Assembly: GCA_030295235.1 (NCBI GenBank)
Contig: AP026132.1
Span: 713,501-777,500 of the forward strand
Reading direction: 5' to 3'
DNA from: Fistulifera solaris
Lineage: Eukaryota; Bacillariophyta; Bacillariophyceae; Naviculales; Stauroneidaceae
Length of the DNA: 64,000 nt
Positions within the stretch are counted from its first letter, which is position 1, and every line of letters starts with the position of its first letter. This document shows, in pieces, positions 20,677 to 30,039 of this stretch. A model generated the notes under the pieces. That model did no database searches. It worked only from the letters and a program-made list of their open reading frames with translations, and had not been told where the DNA came from. The position numbers and the translations under genes are program-made.

Positions 20677-21181
20677 ATTGGATGAATCAGTATTCAATGA
20701 TGAATTCAGTAGCAAACAAATGTATGTTCTGCGAGAAAAAAGGTATCAGTTGGATGACAACAACAACAACGTCGCGGGCGATCGGTTTGCGAGAAAAAGT
20801 CGATGATGGCTCCGACTGTACGAATAATCTGTACGTGGGTGAGCCAAGAGAATGACGTGCCCCCATTCTCTTCACCGCCTGTACATGTACCGTCGTCCTT
20901 CGTATTCAACTTCAACTTCTTTACCGGGGATCGTCCACGTGGAGCTATCATGTGATCCGTGATTATTCGATTTACCGAAATATGGTTGGAAATGCGACAA
21001 TGAATCTAAGACACAACAAAGGATCTAGGGCGTGCAGTATCTAGACAACAAACCGTGTGTTAACCAGTGTTAGAAAGGGTCGATTGTAATTTTCATAGGG
21101 CGACACTTTCGTTCTTCTCCTAGAGATTACAGCGTCGTTGTTGTTCTTGATTCTAGAATTAGCCGATTAACCGAGTCATAT
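20677..21181. other. Intergenic region
   Basis: The promoter side of the DUF1279 gene and the 3' end of ispD. No gene or repeat was recognised. Confidence 0.4.
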
Positions 21182-21987
21182 CTATGCCAGCATGTTCACA
21201 GGTGCACTTTTTCTCTCTCGTAAGATAGCCTCCGCAACATCCATATCTTCGGGGGTCGTTATTTTCAGGTTCGTGTACTCCCCCAGTGTCAACTTGACAG
21301 GCTCTCCCAAGGCTTCCACAATCGATACATCATCCGTCACTTCCAAATTTTCGGCCTCCACTTTGGCGAAACCTCTCTGCAGTGTGTCAATACGAACCAC
21401 TTGTGGAGTATGGACTTCCCACAGTCGAGCCCGCGGAATGGTGCGCAATACGGTCGATCCATCTTCACTTTCCTTGATGGTTGCTTTGCAGGGAACGCCC
21501 AGAACAGCAGCTCCGTATTCCTTGGCGTCTCTCACGACATGACAAACTTCTTGGATGGTCACGAGAGGTCGTGCCGAATCATGAATGGCGGCGTATTGAC
21601 ATTGGCCCCCGACAGTTCGACCAATTTCGAGAGGCCATTTTCCACCGAACCTTGTCGTTCGACACCCGGATTGGCGAAGGCTAATTGATTCTTATAACGA
21701 TCCACAATGGGTTGATACTCGGGTTGATAAGTAGGATCCATCACCAATACAACAAACGGTGGAGGAGATTTTCCTTCTTTCTTGAGGAAGGTCGGCAGTC
21801 GCTCCAAAAATAGTTCCAACGAATGATGAAGAACGGGGACGCCTCGCAGTTCGAGAAACTGTTTGGGCATGGATGCTTTCATACGACTGCCTTTTCCTCC
21901 TGCTAATAACACAAAGCCGGTGTCGCTCATGTCAATGGCATAATCGTTGTCGCCATCGGAAAGTGCCAAAAGGATGGTCTCCGGCAA
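21182..21987 (-). CDS. ispD: 2-C-methyl-D-erythritol 4-phosphate cytidylyltransferase (IspD), one frameshift, 5' end unresolved
   Basis: The nucleotide-binding signature FVLLAGGKGSRMKASMPKQF opens the domain. HDSARPLVT (the family's HDAARP motif), TDDVSIVEALG and LKITTPEDMDVAE follow. The enzyme joins CTP and methylerythritol phosphate in the plastid MEP pathway for isoprenoids. The frame breaks around 21588-21597, just before IHDSARP, where one missing base restores the family sequence; this site is not an obvious homopolymer. The 5' end has no ATG before 21930. The same frame continues upstream past a TGA at 21997-21999 into a hydrophobic, signal-like stretch (about 22290-22340). An intron from about GTAAAA to GGAG could remove that TGA, giving a plastid presequence. 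The first exon is inferred only. Confidence 0.8.
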
Positions 21988-22389
21988 AGGCGATGATCAG
22001 CTTGTAGGAATGAGAAAGCGAATTGAGGTAAGAAGATTAAGCATAGAATCGTGATTGCTCGGCAGGAATACATCATGGCAAATCTTTTTTACTTTTCCGA
22101 TTGAACAAGTTGAAGTCGAATAGAGACGCGTTATTATCATGGTCGTTTCTGATCGGAGGATGCGAGCAGAATGACGTGCGCGGAGGAGCCATGGAATGTC
22201 ACACTGTACATCATTTGTTATTACTTTGAATCTATGAAATGTCGTACCGTGAAAGATGTATCTATGCAACCCGAAGCATTCCTTGACGCCGACGACGAAC
22301 AACAACAAAAACAATGTGAAGTTTTGAAACCATGTTTCGTTATACTTGCAAATAATTAACACCTGCTGCTGTCCTTCACGTTCTCTATA

Positions 22390-22977
22390 ATGCTAAAGTT
22401 GCGTATCACTCTTGTGCTTTTCTATCTACTAGGCGAAGGACTTGCATTTGTTACACATCCACCAGCCTTTACCTTGACATCGGTACGTGCCAGGAGAAAA
22501 TCTTGTCTGTCCCACTCATCGCGCTCTGATCTTCTCATCTTTCTGACTTGAACATCATCGTAGTCGAGTCGATTACAATCCGCATCCATTTCTACGGAAC
22601 ATTATTACAATCTCGAAGAGCTGGAAGACAAGGAAACCTGTACAACCGAAATTTTTCTCCGCTCCGACAAGTCGCTCCAAGTGGGCAAGACCGATGGTCC
22701 ACTCTACGTGAATGCTGCCGGAAGCTGGAGTCAAGAAGCCGACGGAACTTTTCGAATGACGTTGAAACGTTGGTATAATGCGGGAAGGACGCCAGCGAGT
22801 AAGACGGACATTGGCGAGTTTCAATTCGAGGTGGAACGTTTATTCGTCGGTGAGGTCACTACCGTAGGTGGAATTGCAGCGGTGTCTGGTTCCATGCACC
22901 ACATTGACGGGGATATTGACAGGGAAGTCGGATTTTTCAACTTGATTGATACTTCAGCCGTGCGAACGAAGAACTGA
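22390..22977 (+). CDS. Small plastid-targeted protein of unknown function, two exons
   Basis: Exon 1 (22390-22482, 31 codons) encodes a signal peptide ending in GEGLAFVTHPPAF, with LAF as the diatom plastid motif. The intron is 81 nt (22483-22563, GTACGT...CGTAG, phase 0). Exon 2 encodes a compact domain with CTTEIFLRSD, GPLYVNAAGSWSQ, FRMTLKRWYNAGR and FEVERLFVGEV, probably beta-rich. It ends at RTKN (stop at 22977). No catalytic motif was found and I do not recognise a named family. The alternating short strands could suit a lipocalin-like or photosystem-assembly fold, but that is only a guess. Confidence 0.7.
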
Positions 22978-23785
22978 ATAAGTCAGTACTAAACGGCTTT
23001 CGGCAAAGCGATTTACTGGTAAGGAAAGAGTCAATATTAGCAAAGAGAGAATGGATACTCTGTTGGATGAACCTATGAATGAATAAGCTATCAAGTCAGA
23101 CGATTCATCTAAGCGATTGACCCTTAAAGTTTTTTAGAAGAGGATTCACAAAAACTCCCCGTCGTTGTCATCCCTATATACTGTCGGCTAACACCCTTAT
23201 TTCATGTACTTTTGTTTGTTTTTGATTGACACCTATCAATGAGTGAATTGGCTCGTTTGGATGGATTTGGTCCATGATTGATTTGATGAGTTTTGCGTCT
23301 ATGGGAAGACTCTTCGCTACACAACAACATCATGTGCTTAATCACGAGTCGTCCCAGTCACACATCCAGTCACAGATTTTCGGCTTTGAAGTCTGATACC
23401 GCTAAGACAGTCATCCCCTTCTGTTAATCGTGTAGAACACTCTGTTGTATTCTATGTTTAGATCATTGAGTACCGAGTCCAGGATTGTTTCTGTCGATCG
23501 TGATTATTCGTGATACACGAATGTACTGGTGGAACCCAGAAGTTTCCGGACTTTCTTTTCTTTCGTGACAGCAAACGGCAACCAAGTGAAAAACCATTGA
23601 CGAGAAAGAGATCGAGCGGAGATCCTTGCAGCTTTCACATTATCTGTTAACCATCAACTACATACAATTGATAATAAAACAGCTCTGGCATAGCAATCAA
23701 GTCCGCGCTCCATGTTAATGACAGCGCGTTTTTTCTAATCTATTCTTTAGAATCTGTTTGATAGAGCGGGCTCATTGAATTGAGC
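22978..23785. other. Intergenic region
   Basis: About 800 bp between two plus-strand genes. No gene, tRNA or recognised repeat copy. The frames are short and stop-rich. Confidence 0.45.
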
Positions 23786-24952
23786 ATGGAAGTGCGTAAA
23801 GAATCACTCCGCAATGCCTACGCGGCCAGTGGGATGCTGCGCTCGCAGCTCAATGCGACCCCACAACGACGCAAACCACTCAACACTTCCACGACACGGA
23901 TTTATCGGGCCCCACAAGCGACGGTTCGTGACGAGACGGATGGGAAAACGCGGCGTCGACGTCAACCCGAGGATTCGTCCTTTTCGACGCTGGAAGCGCC
24001 GTGGGACGATGATTCCGATCGTGGCAATCGGTCGAGTCGGAGGAGTTTGACGTTGCGACAGGGGTTTGAAGAATTTTCCGAGTCGTTTGTGAATAACAAC
24101 GATTACGATGACTATCACAATGAATATTATGTCGAACCGCGCCGCAATGTATGGGCCGTCTTGCGAACGACCGTGAATTATCAGACGGTGGTACAAGTCC
24201 TGATTTTGTTAGTTTTTGCCGCCATGATTTTTGATTCTCATTCTCGGGTTCAGAAGCACCGAGTCCAGCTAGCACAGTACGATGAAGAACGAGCGCACAT
24301 TTTAGAACAAATGATGTGGATTGATAAAGCGGCAAAAAAGGTACACCGAAAGTACGCACAGAAAGACATTTGGGAATCTTTGGAAGATCAAAAGTTAGAG
24401 CACGAATCGCGAGGGGCGTTGTTGGAAGATACGGAGGGCTTGCGCGATGCCATGAAGAAACTACAGCTGCGCGTGCAACTGAATGCTCGAACGCGTATTG
24501 AAGATCGTTTTGGGATCCGGAATGCTTTTATCAATTTACCACTGGATGAAGAGGGAAAGGAACACGTACAGATTGGTTTGACGGATGACACTCCTCATGC
24601 TGCGGCTATTTTGCTGGAACAGTATGACCGCCATTTGTGGGACAAAGTGGAGTTACAACGCATTGGTGATGACGTGATACAAATATCCACCGATCAAACC
24701 ACCACATCACCCGTTTTAGAATTTATAGAGTCATCGCATTCCTGTCACGAGGTCGGGTCGGTGGTGTTGCGGCAATTGGAAGCGGAGACGATGGATTTGA
24801 ATGTAGTGGTACTGCGTGTGCACATGACCGAACATGTACCCATGGGTGCGGAAGATGTCTGTATCGGAAAGGTGACGGTCGGTCTTGAGTATTTAAACAA
24901 AGAGGGTATACCGCGCATCCACGAAACGCCACCTAGAGTCTACGCTTCATAA
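23786..24952 (+). CDS. Type II membrane protein with coiled coil and cyclophilin-like C-terminus
   Basis: A protein of 388 residues from ATG 23786. The N-terminal ~140 residues are charged and disordered. One membrane helix follows (VVQVLILLVFAAMIF, about residues 140-155) and then a coiled coil (YDEERAHILEQMMW, KLEHESRGALLEDTEGL). The C-terminal ~150 residues (HVQIGLTDDTPHAAAILLEQ, CIGKVTVGLEYLNK) resemble a strongly degenerate cyclophilin fold, where DTPHAA stands for the xxPxTxxNF segment and the end matches the DPCFGKVIEGFDVV region of the relative at 34216. Prolyl isomerase active residues cannot be seen. Paralogues lie at 27069-28526 and 34216-35495. A Golgi/ER type II topology is inferred. 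Confidence 0.65.
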   Translation: MEVRKESLRNAYAASGMLRSQLNATPQRRKPLNTSTTRIYRAPQATVRDETDGKTRRRRQPEDSSFSTLEAPWDDDSDRGNRSSRRSLTLRQGFEEFSESFVNNNDYDDYHNEYYVEPRRNVWAVLRTTVNYQTVVQVLILLVFAAMIFDSHSRVQKHRVQLAQYDEERAHILEQMMWIDKAAKKVHRKYAQKDIWESLEDQKLEHESRGALLEDTEGLRDAMKKLQLRVQLNARTRIEDRFGIRNAFINLPLDEEGKEHVQIGLTDDTPHAAAILLEQYDRHLWDKVELQRIGDDVIQISTDQTTTSPVLEFIESSHSCHEVGSVVLRQLEAETMDLNVVVLRVHMTEHVPMGAEDVCIGKVTVGLEYLNKEGIPRIHETPPRVYAS

Positions 24953-25385
24953 GGGGTTTCATTTGTCGACTCCCTGAGAAATATAAACTCTTTTACCGCC
25001 GTTAAAGTCACGCTAGTCAACACGTGTGGTTCGGACGAGTCACGAGTTTCACGTCATGATAATCTATAGTGACTACTTACTATCCGATTAAAAGTAGTAT
25101 CCATGACCCACCACCACGCAGGACGCGCCACGTGACCCCCGAATTCTCAGAACAACCGCAACCTGGGACTCGGTCTATTTGATTTCTATTGCAGTGACGG
25201 TACGATATGCAAGTCGCCAAAAAAACTAAATGCAATTCCTGTTTCTGGCCCGGCCGGAGGGAAGTTGTGAAAGGAAACTTGAATTTTGAAACCGGATCAC
25301 CGCTCACCCGCGCCATTTTTCACTCTGCTCGCGGCGACAGCCACCATTCATACTGTCATACTTTTTCGTTCTTGTTTCACGATTC
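24953..25385. other. Intergenic region
   Basis: Between two plus-strand genes; the 3' part may be 5' UTR of the NlpC/P60-like gene. No other gene seen. Confidence 0.4.
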
Positions 25386-26876
25386 ATGTAAGTGATGTTA
25401 TTCGTTCTTTGTTGCTGTGAGAAGTTCCCTCACTTCGTTTGCTTCTCATCACAAAACTTATAAAATGTGCCGTTGCAATATTCTTCGTCCCCGCAGGGCT
25501 GAACTTTATCTGACGAAGTCCAATTGGGCTATGCGCTCGAAGCGTTCGCGTATGCGCATCAAATGGGTGTCGGATGGGCCACTTCCAAACTCGTTTATTT
25601 GAAAAATTCCGGCATCAACAATCTCAGTGAACTATCGCTCGGTTGTAAAGAAGATACGTTGAATTTAGATCTCGAATTATTCGGTGTACCGCCGGAAGAA
25701 CTCTTTAGCGCCAAAACACTGCAACGCCTCAATGGCTTTTTACCGGGTCCGGTGGGCATTCGGTGCTTTCGTTTGGCTCAAAAAGCCGCACAAAAGGTAA
25801 AGAAAGGAACCGCCGATACAGAATACGTGCATCGCCCGGAGAATGGCAAAATTGGGGAAGAAGTCTGGTTGACACCGTCGAACGAAGAATGGGTCTTGCG
25901 CGTCGACTGCGCCGGCTTTGTCCGCAACTGCCTCAAGCACGTGACGAAAGATCCGTTCGTCATGTCACTCAGTGACCGGGATTTCATGCGGGCCAAGGAT
26001 TTCTTCACATTCTTCTCCAGTACACCGCATACCGTCATGGACACGGAAATTATGCCCGAAACGGATCGACGTATGAAATGGCGACAGTTCACCGATTTGC
26101 GACTCGTCATTCCAGGCGATGTCATTTGTTATCGACCGAAGGGCAATGCGGCCGGGGGTGCCGCGTTCACTTCGAATGATCGAAAAGATCTCAAGCGACT
26201 CTTGAAAGCCGTCAAAACGGCCCAACTCTGGCATGCGGAAGGGGGAAGTTGGACGAACATGGTCACACGCAATGTCGCCAAAGACCCCGTGGTCAAGACG
26301 TGGGTCACACAAGTCAAAACAAAATTAAACGCCATTGATATTCACACCGTCAAACAATTGCATCGGAATCTCGGTTCGATTAACCGTAAACTCACCTCCC
26401 TGGATTACCCCGCGCTGAGTCAAGATACGTTGGAGTTGATCCGAGAATGTTGCGAAAGTACGACCGTCAATACAGGACACATTGTGTTTGCCTCTGGCCC
26501 GGCGGTACGGCTCGATGACGATGGCTTGTATCGGATTCGGGTCGTGCACTCGACCAAGTACGGGATTGTGGGGAAGGATGGTCAAAAGACACAGGGCGTT
26601 CAGGAATATTATCGACGATTCCAGCTGTTACCGGATGGTCGTTGGACGCGACATAAGGAAGTGACCGTAAAGAAGGAAGTCAAAGTAATCAACACGTATG
26701 AGAGTGATGGCGAAGATCCCTTTGATGACATGGAAGATGATCCGGAAGACAATGAAGGGAGCGGCAGCGGCACGGAGACGGAAACGGATACGCCTTCCAA
26801 TGGGGAAACAGAACCAAACGACGATCTATCGGATAAAGACATGGTGGAAGTAATTGTGGCCCGTATGTGTTTTTGA
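25386..26876 (+). CDS. NlpC/P60-superfamily-like protein, start inferred across an intron
   Basis: The body (about 460 residues) contains VDCAGFVRNCL, then RLVIPGDVICYRP and VNTGHIVFASGPA. The order Cys (DCxGF), Gly-Asp, His (GHIVF) is the papain-like NlpC/P60 layout, typical of cell-wall peptidases and amidases and also of acyltransferase-like relatives. The C-terminus is very acidic (EDPFDDMEDDPEDNEG). The frame lacks an ATG until 25563. A candidate intron 25388-25496 (GTAAGT...CCGCAG) would join AT (25386-25387) to G (25497), making the start codon itself span the splice site. The downstream frame then needs one extra T at 25505-25507 to read MAELLSDEVQLGYALEAF. The fold call is moderate; the exact start is uncertain. 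Confidence 0.55.
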
Positions 26877-27068
26877 TTTGTGACTTCCACGGAATCATGG
26901 CGTACGTCGTAGATGGAACGAGACATTACCTTAGTTAGCTTTTGCAGCATAGAATAGCATAATTATTAGGTGAAGCATTTATTTTATTAAAATCAATTCT
27001 GTGCTCTATAGGCAGAAATCTAAGTCGATTACAGTGAAATGTGCGTCTTAAGAAGAACTTAAAGAATG

Positions 27069-28526
27069 CTATTCGAATAACCCGGCGGCTTTCCCTCGCG
27101 GAACACGACTGGCCGAGGCCGCTGTTACCGAGACTGGCTTGTTCGATCGCAGTGACGACACAAGTTTTTGTAGACTCCCGAATCCTTCCACAACTTTGCC
27201 GACGCAAACATCGAATTTTCGATCGGCGGAATTATCTTGCAAGTTGATGAATAGACTCAGACCTCCGGCGTCGTTTTCGGCCAATCCAACGGTCCAAGCT
27301 TCGTGTTTTTCCGACGCTGTTTCTACGAAATCGAGAGGTGCAGTAGGCTCGGGTGGGAGTGCCGTCAGAGTCGCGCCGTTGGGGGCTAACACAAACTGAC
27401 TGCCGGTCCATTTCCCGGATCGTATCTGGTCAATGAGAGTCCAGGCGGCGTGCGGTGTATCATACCATAAACTGATCGATATTCGCTCCGTGTCTTTCCC
27501 TATGTTGATATCAAAGGACACTTGCACAGGTCCTTCCCCATAGGTCCCAACAATGGAACTCCTCGCCACTTGTTGAAGCTTTGTCTGCAAACCCTTGAGC
27601 TCGTGTTGCAATTCTTCTTCCATCTGGTATAATTGCTGTGTCTGTACGTGTATCAACTTGGCATCAACGGGTTCATCGTTGTTATTGTTATTGGGTTTAT
27701 TGACGTTCTGAATGACGGTTCCGTCACTGAGTCTCCCGAGTACCTCGTGCAACTGCATCGATTTTCGTTCTAATCCCTGTAAATGCAACATGATAATGCT
27801 TTCATCATGCTTGAGCTTCTCAAACTGCTCGGACGTGATCATCGCGCGATGGTACGACTCCCACACGAGGCAGGTCACAATGAGAAGCACCAAGGTCTGT
27901 ATCCATTGAGAAGAACCGCTGGGCGAAGGCGTTTTCCATAAACACCGTGGAGCGGGGGGTTTGTCGTGTGGATACGATGCCGGAGGCATCCATTCTCGTT
28001 CATTGGATGCGACACTTCCATCATCCATACTCCCATTCGAGATGGCTCGTTTGCCGGGTCGAGAACGTAATAAAGGTCCATCGGCAGTCTTGGTTGGCTT
28101 GCTGGCATTCCTCCAGGATGCGGCGGTGCCGATGGCGCTATTGACGAGTCCCGACGACATGCTCCGCACGCGATTGGGAGCGCCGCGATTGTGATTCGAT
28201 GATGATGATAAGGTGGGTAATAAATCCCCTCTACCAGACTCGGCCGCGCGAAAAGTAGTAGTCGTAGACGATCGTTTGGGGACGCTCGGGGGCGAATCAG
28301 ATAATCTGAGATTAGGGATCATTTCGGATTGCGGTCGACTGTTTACCATGGTATTGTAGGTTGTTGAATGGCTACTAAAATTGCGTGGAGGTGGGGCTGA
28401 TGGAGGAGGACTTTGTAATTGTTGCGACGAGGGAAACGATGGGGTGCTGCCGAATGGGTTCGACGTTGACTCCCTTCCAGCGCTCCCCAGGTAGGTTTGG
28501 CTCTGCGAGCTTGCAACTCTTGGCAT
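27069..28526 (-). CDS. Type II membrane protein with coiled coil and cyclophilin-like C-terminus, paralogue 2
   Basis: A 485-residue single-exon protein starting MPRVASSQSQTYLGSAG. The first ~220 residues are disordered and Ser/Pro rich, ending in TPSPSGSSQWIQTLVLLIVT, which begins the membrane helix (WIQTLVLLIVTCLVWE). A coiled coil follows (FEKLKHDESIIMLHLQGLER; LYQMEEELQHELKGLQTKL). The C-terminal domain starts at PVQVSFDINIGKDTERISI, with YDTPHAAWTLIDQIRSGKW and VCVGKVVEGF. The latter corresponds to the DPCFGKVIEGF strand of cyclophilins, but catalytic Arg/Phe residues are missing. Same architecture as 23786-24952 and 34216-35495. It ends PRGKAAGLFE at 27069. Confidence 0.65.
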   Translation of the reverse strand: MPRVASSQSQTYLGSAGRESTSNPFGSTPSFPSSQQLQSPPPSAPPPRNFSSHSTTYNTMVNSRPQSEMIPNLRLSDSPPSVPKRSSTTTTFRAAESGRGDLLPTLSSSSNHNRGAPNRVRSMSSGLVNSAIGTAASWRNASKPTKTADGPLLRSRPGKRAISNGSMDDGSVASNEREWMPPASYPHDKPPAPRCLWKTPSPSGSSQWIQTLVLLIVTCLVWESYHRAMITSEQFEKLKHDESIIMLHLQGLERKSMQLHEVLGRLSDGTVIQNVNKPNNNNNDEPVDAKLIHVQTQQLYQMEEELQHELKGLQTKLQQVARSSIVGTYGEGPVQVSFDINIGKDTERISISLWYDTPHAAWTLIDQIRSGKWTGSQFVLAPNGATLTALPPEPTAPLDFVETASEKHEAWTVGLAENDAGGLSLFINLQDNSADRKFDVCVGKVVEGFGSLQKLVSSLRSNKPVSVTAASASRVPRGKAAGLFE

Positions 28527-28589
28527 CTTTGTAGCTCTACGCCTTTTATCTTCCAGTTATAAACAGTTTTGAACTATGATTTCAGCGCC

Positions 28590-28853
28590 ATGGAGTCTTC
28601 TTCATCTCATCAAAGCGTCCGCATGAATAGAAAACCAAAAAGCAAACCATCGCACGCAAAAGAGAATCCATCTATAGCATTAAAAGTACTTACGGCGCCT
28701 CTCTTGGGCGCCTCTCGCATCGTGGAGGTACTTTTTCTTCTATTCATCGATGGCCACCGGTCATTCGCGGTCAAAGCGTATTGGAGACTGCCTACAGGTT
28801 ACCGAACACTCAAGCAACTAAGTCATTGCAAAAAGTCATTCACTGTTGAGTGA
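28590..28853 (+). CDS. Doubtful small ORF, possible 5' exon
   Basis: An 87-residue frame (MESSSSHQSVRMNRKPKSKP...) divergent from the cyclophilin-like gene. It has a Lys/Ser-rich start and a short hydrophobic stretch (IVEVLFLLFID), and a possible splice donor (GAG/GTACTT) near 28727. No homology recognised; could be noise. Confidence 0.2.
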   Translation: MESSSSHQSVRMNRKPKSKPSHAKENPSIALKVLTAPLLGASRIVEVLFLLFIDGHRSFAVKAYWRLPTGYRTLKQLSHCKKSFTVE

Positions 28854-29227
28854 CAGACGGAAAGCCCCGAACCCTTTCCGGATCCTGAGGAGTCTAGTCG
28901 AACTAAGGTGATCGTCGACGAACCGGTTTTCCGTTTCTGACGAATCATCATAGACTAGTGTCCACAGCATCTGTCCTAGCCACGCAATCTGTATCTTGCT
29001 AAAGGTAAAAGATTGCGTGTCGACTAAAAAGTGGGATCCGACGCTTCCTGGTAAGAATTATTTGTCGTGGTAACTCACCAGAGCTCCATACTTCTTTTTC
29101 TTCTTCCCCTTCGCCACAGCATAATGTATATAGACGTAACATCTATGTTTGTATAAGCTTTTGTTTGAAAAAGTGCAAGAAAAACTAGACCTAAATACTC
29201 GCCGTCATAATTTTTTCCGTGCCTTCT

Positions 29228-29690
29228 CGCGACTGAAATGCAGTCATGGTCTCATAGAACCAACACTTTGCGGTCATAGTACTTGTAAATACAAGTACTC
29301 GTCGTTTCGCAAAGCTCTTCGACGGAATATTTGATAACGTCTACTGCAAACGCTACTAAAGACTATCTTATTTCATCAATTACACATGGAGCTCACGATA
29401 TTTGCTGAACGAACGAATTGTAGCTTGTATTGTCGCTCGAAAGAAAATGGTTTTATTTGAAGTTTGAAGTGCAGTCGTGGCGAAATACGGACAACGCTTT
29501 GGTCGATAGTAGATAGAGAGACAACGTTTCCAAGGCTCTTCGACGTAAAATATTGTGACTGGTATTGCAAAGCGCTGCTAAAGAATACTCCGTATCTCAT
29601 TGCAACAACGACAAATGAAACTCGAGTATTTGCTGAACAAACGAATTTTAGGCAGCATTGTCGTTCAATAAAATTTGGATTCGTGACTGT
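29228..29690 (+). repeat. Degenerate tandem dimer of the ~230-bp dispersed repeat
   Basis: Two units offset by about 231 bp. Both share box 1 (GCAGTCATGG at 29240, GCAGTCGTGG at 29471), box 2 (CAACACTTTGCGGTCATAGT and CAACGCTTTGGTCGATAGT) and later blocks such as GCTCTTCGACG, GCTACTAAAGA / GCTGCTAAAGA and TATTTGCTGAACNAACGAAT. The spacing matches the 229-bp satellite monomer at 48650. Confidence 0.65.
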
Positions 29691-29697
29691 ATAGTTA

Positions 29698-29739
29698 CTA
29701 GCCGCCTGCGGCGGGCTAGCCTCTGCGGAGAGGTTTTTT
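29698..29739 (+). terminator. Terminator-like double hairpin followed by T7
   Basis: CTAGCCGCC-TGC-GGCGGGCTAG forms a stem with one bulge (29698-29719). A second hairpin CCTCT-GCGG-AGAGG (29719-29732) follows and then TTTTTTT. It looks like a bacterial intrinsic terminator but lies in diatom intergenic DNA, so its role (transcript end, RNA polymerase III stop, or chance) is unknown. Confidence 0.35.
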
Positions 29740-29789
29740 TCGTTCTCGCCCTTGCAGAAAAGCAAAAAGAGTGACTGAAAAGAGTGACT

Positions 29790-29905
29790 GAACCCAGAAA
29801 ATCTGGTAACCTTAGTGTGGTGTTATCATTTCCACAGAAAATATACGGGGATGTGAAATGATTTCACGTTCCCAGAAAAACTGAGTGCGTGGTGTCATCA
29901 CATTC
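29790..29905. repeat. Palindrome cluster of the CCAGAAAATCTGG family, cluster 2
   Basis: CCCAGAAAATCTGG (about 29795), CCACAGAAAATATACGGGG (about 29834) and TTCACGTTCCCAGAAAAACTG (about 29865) match the units of the large cluster at 46555, including the TTTCACGTTCCC linker. It lies 130-250 bp upstream of the carnitine acyltransferase start. Confidence 0.6.
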
Positions 29906-30039
29906 ACAAAAACAAAGACTGCGGGCATTCGTCGCCTTTTTTCGATCCGAAATCTGAATCCGAACCTCCGTGGTCATGATCTTTCGATCTATTTGATCCA
30001 AAAGACGACCTATCCATCCCTACTCGTCTTCTTCTCACC

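Larger units (their letters stand above)
28527..30039. other. Repeat-rich intergenic region
   Basis: About 1.5 kb holding a doubtful small ORF (28590-28853), a degenerate dimer of the ~230-bp repeat (29228-29690), a terminator-like double hairpin (29698-29739) and a small cluster of CCAGAAAATCTGG palindromes (29790-29905). The last ~130 bp is the likely promoter and 5' UTR of the carnitine acyltransferase. Confidence 0.5.

Noticed and set aside
21997-21999. In-frame TGA near the ispD start as selenocysteine
   Set aside because: It is not at a redox site, is close to likely splice signals, and no SECIS-like structure was noticed after the stop.
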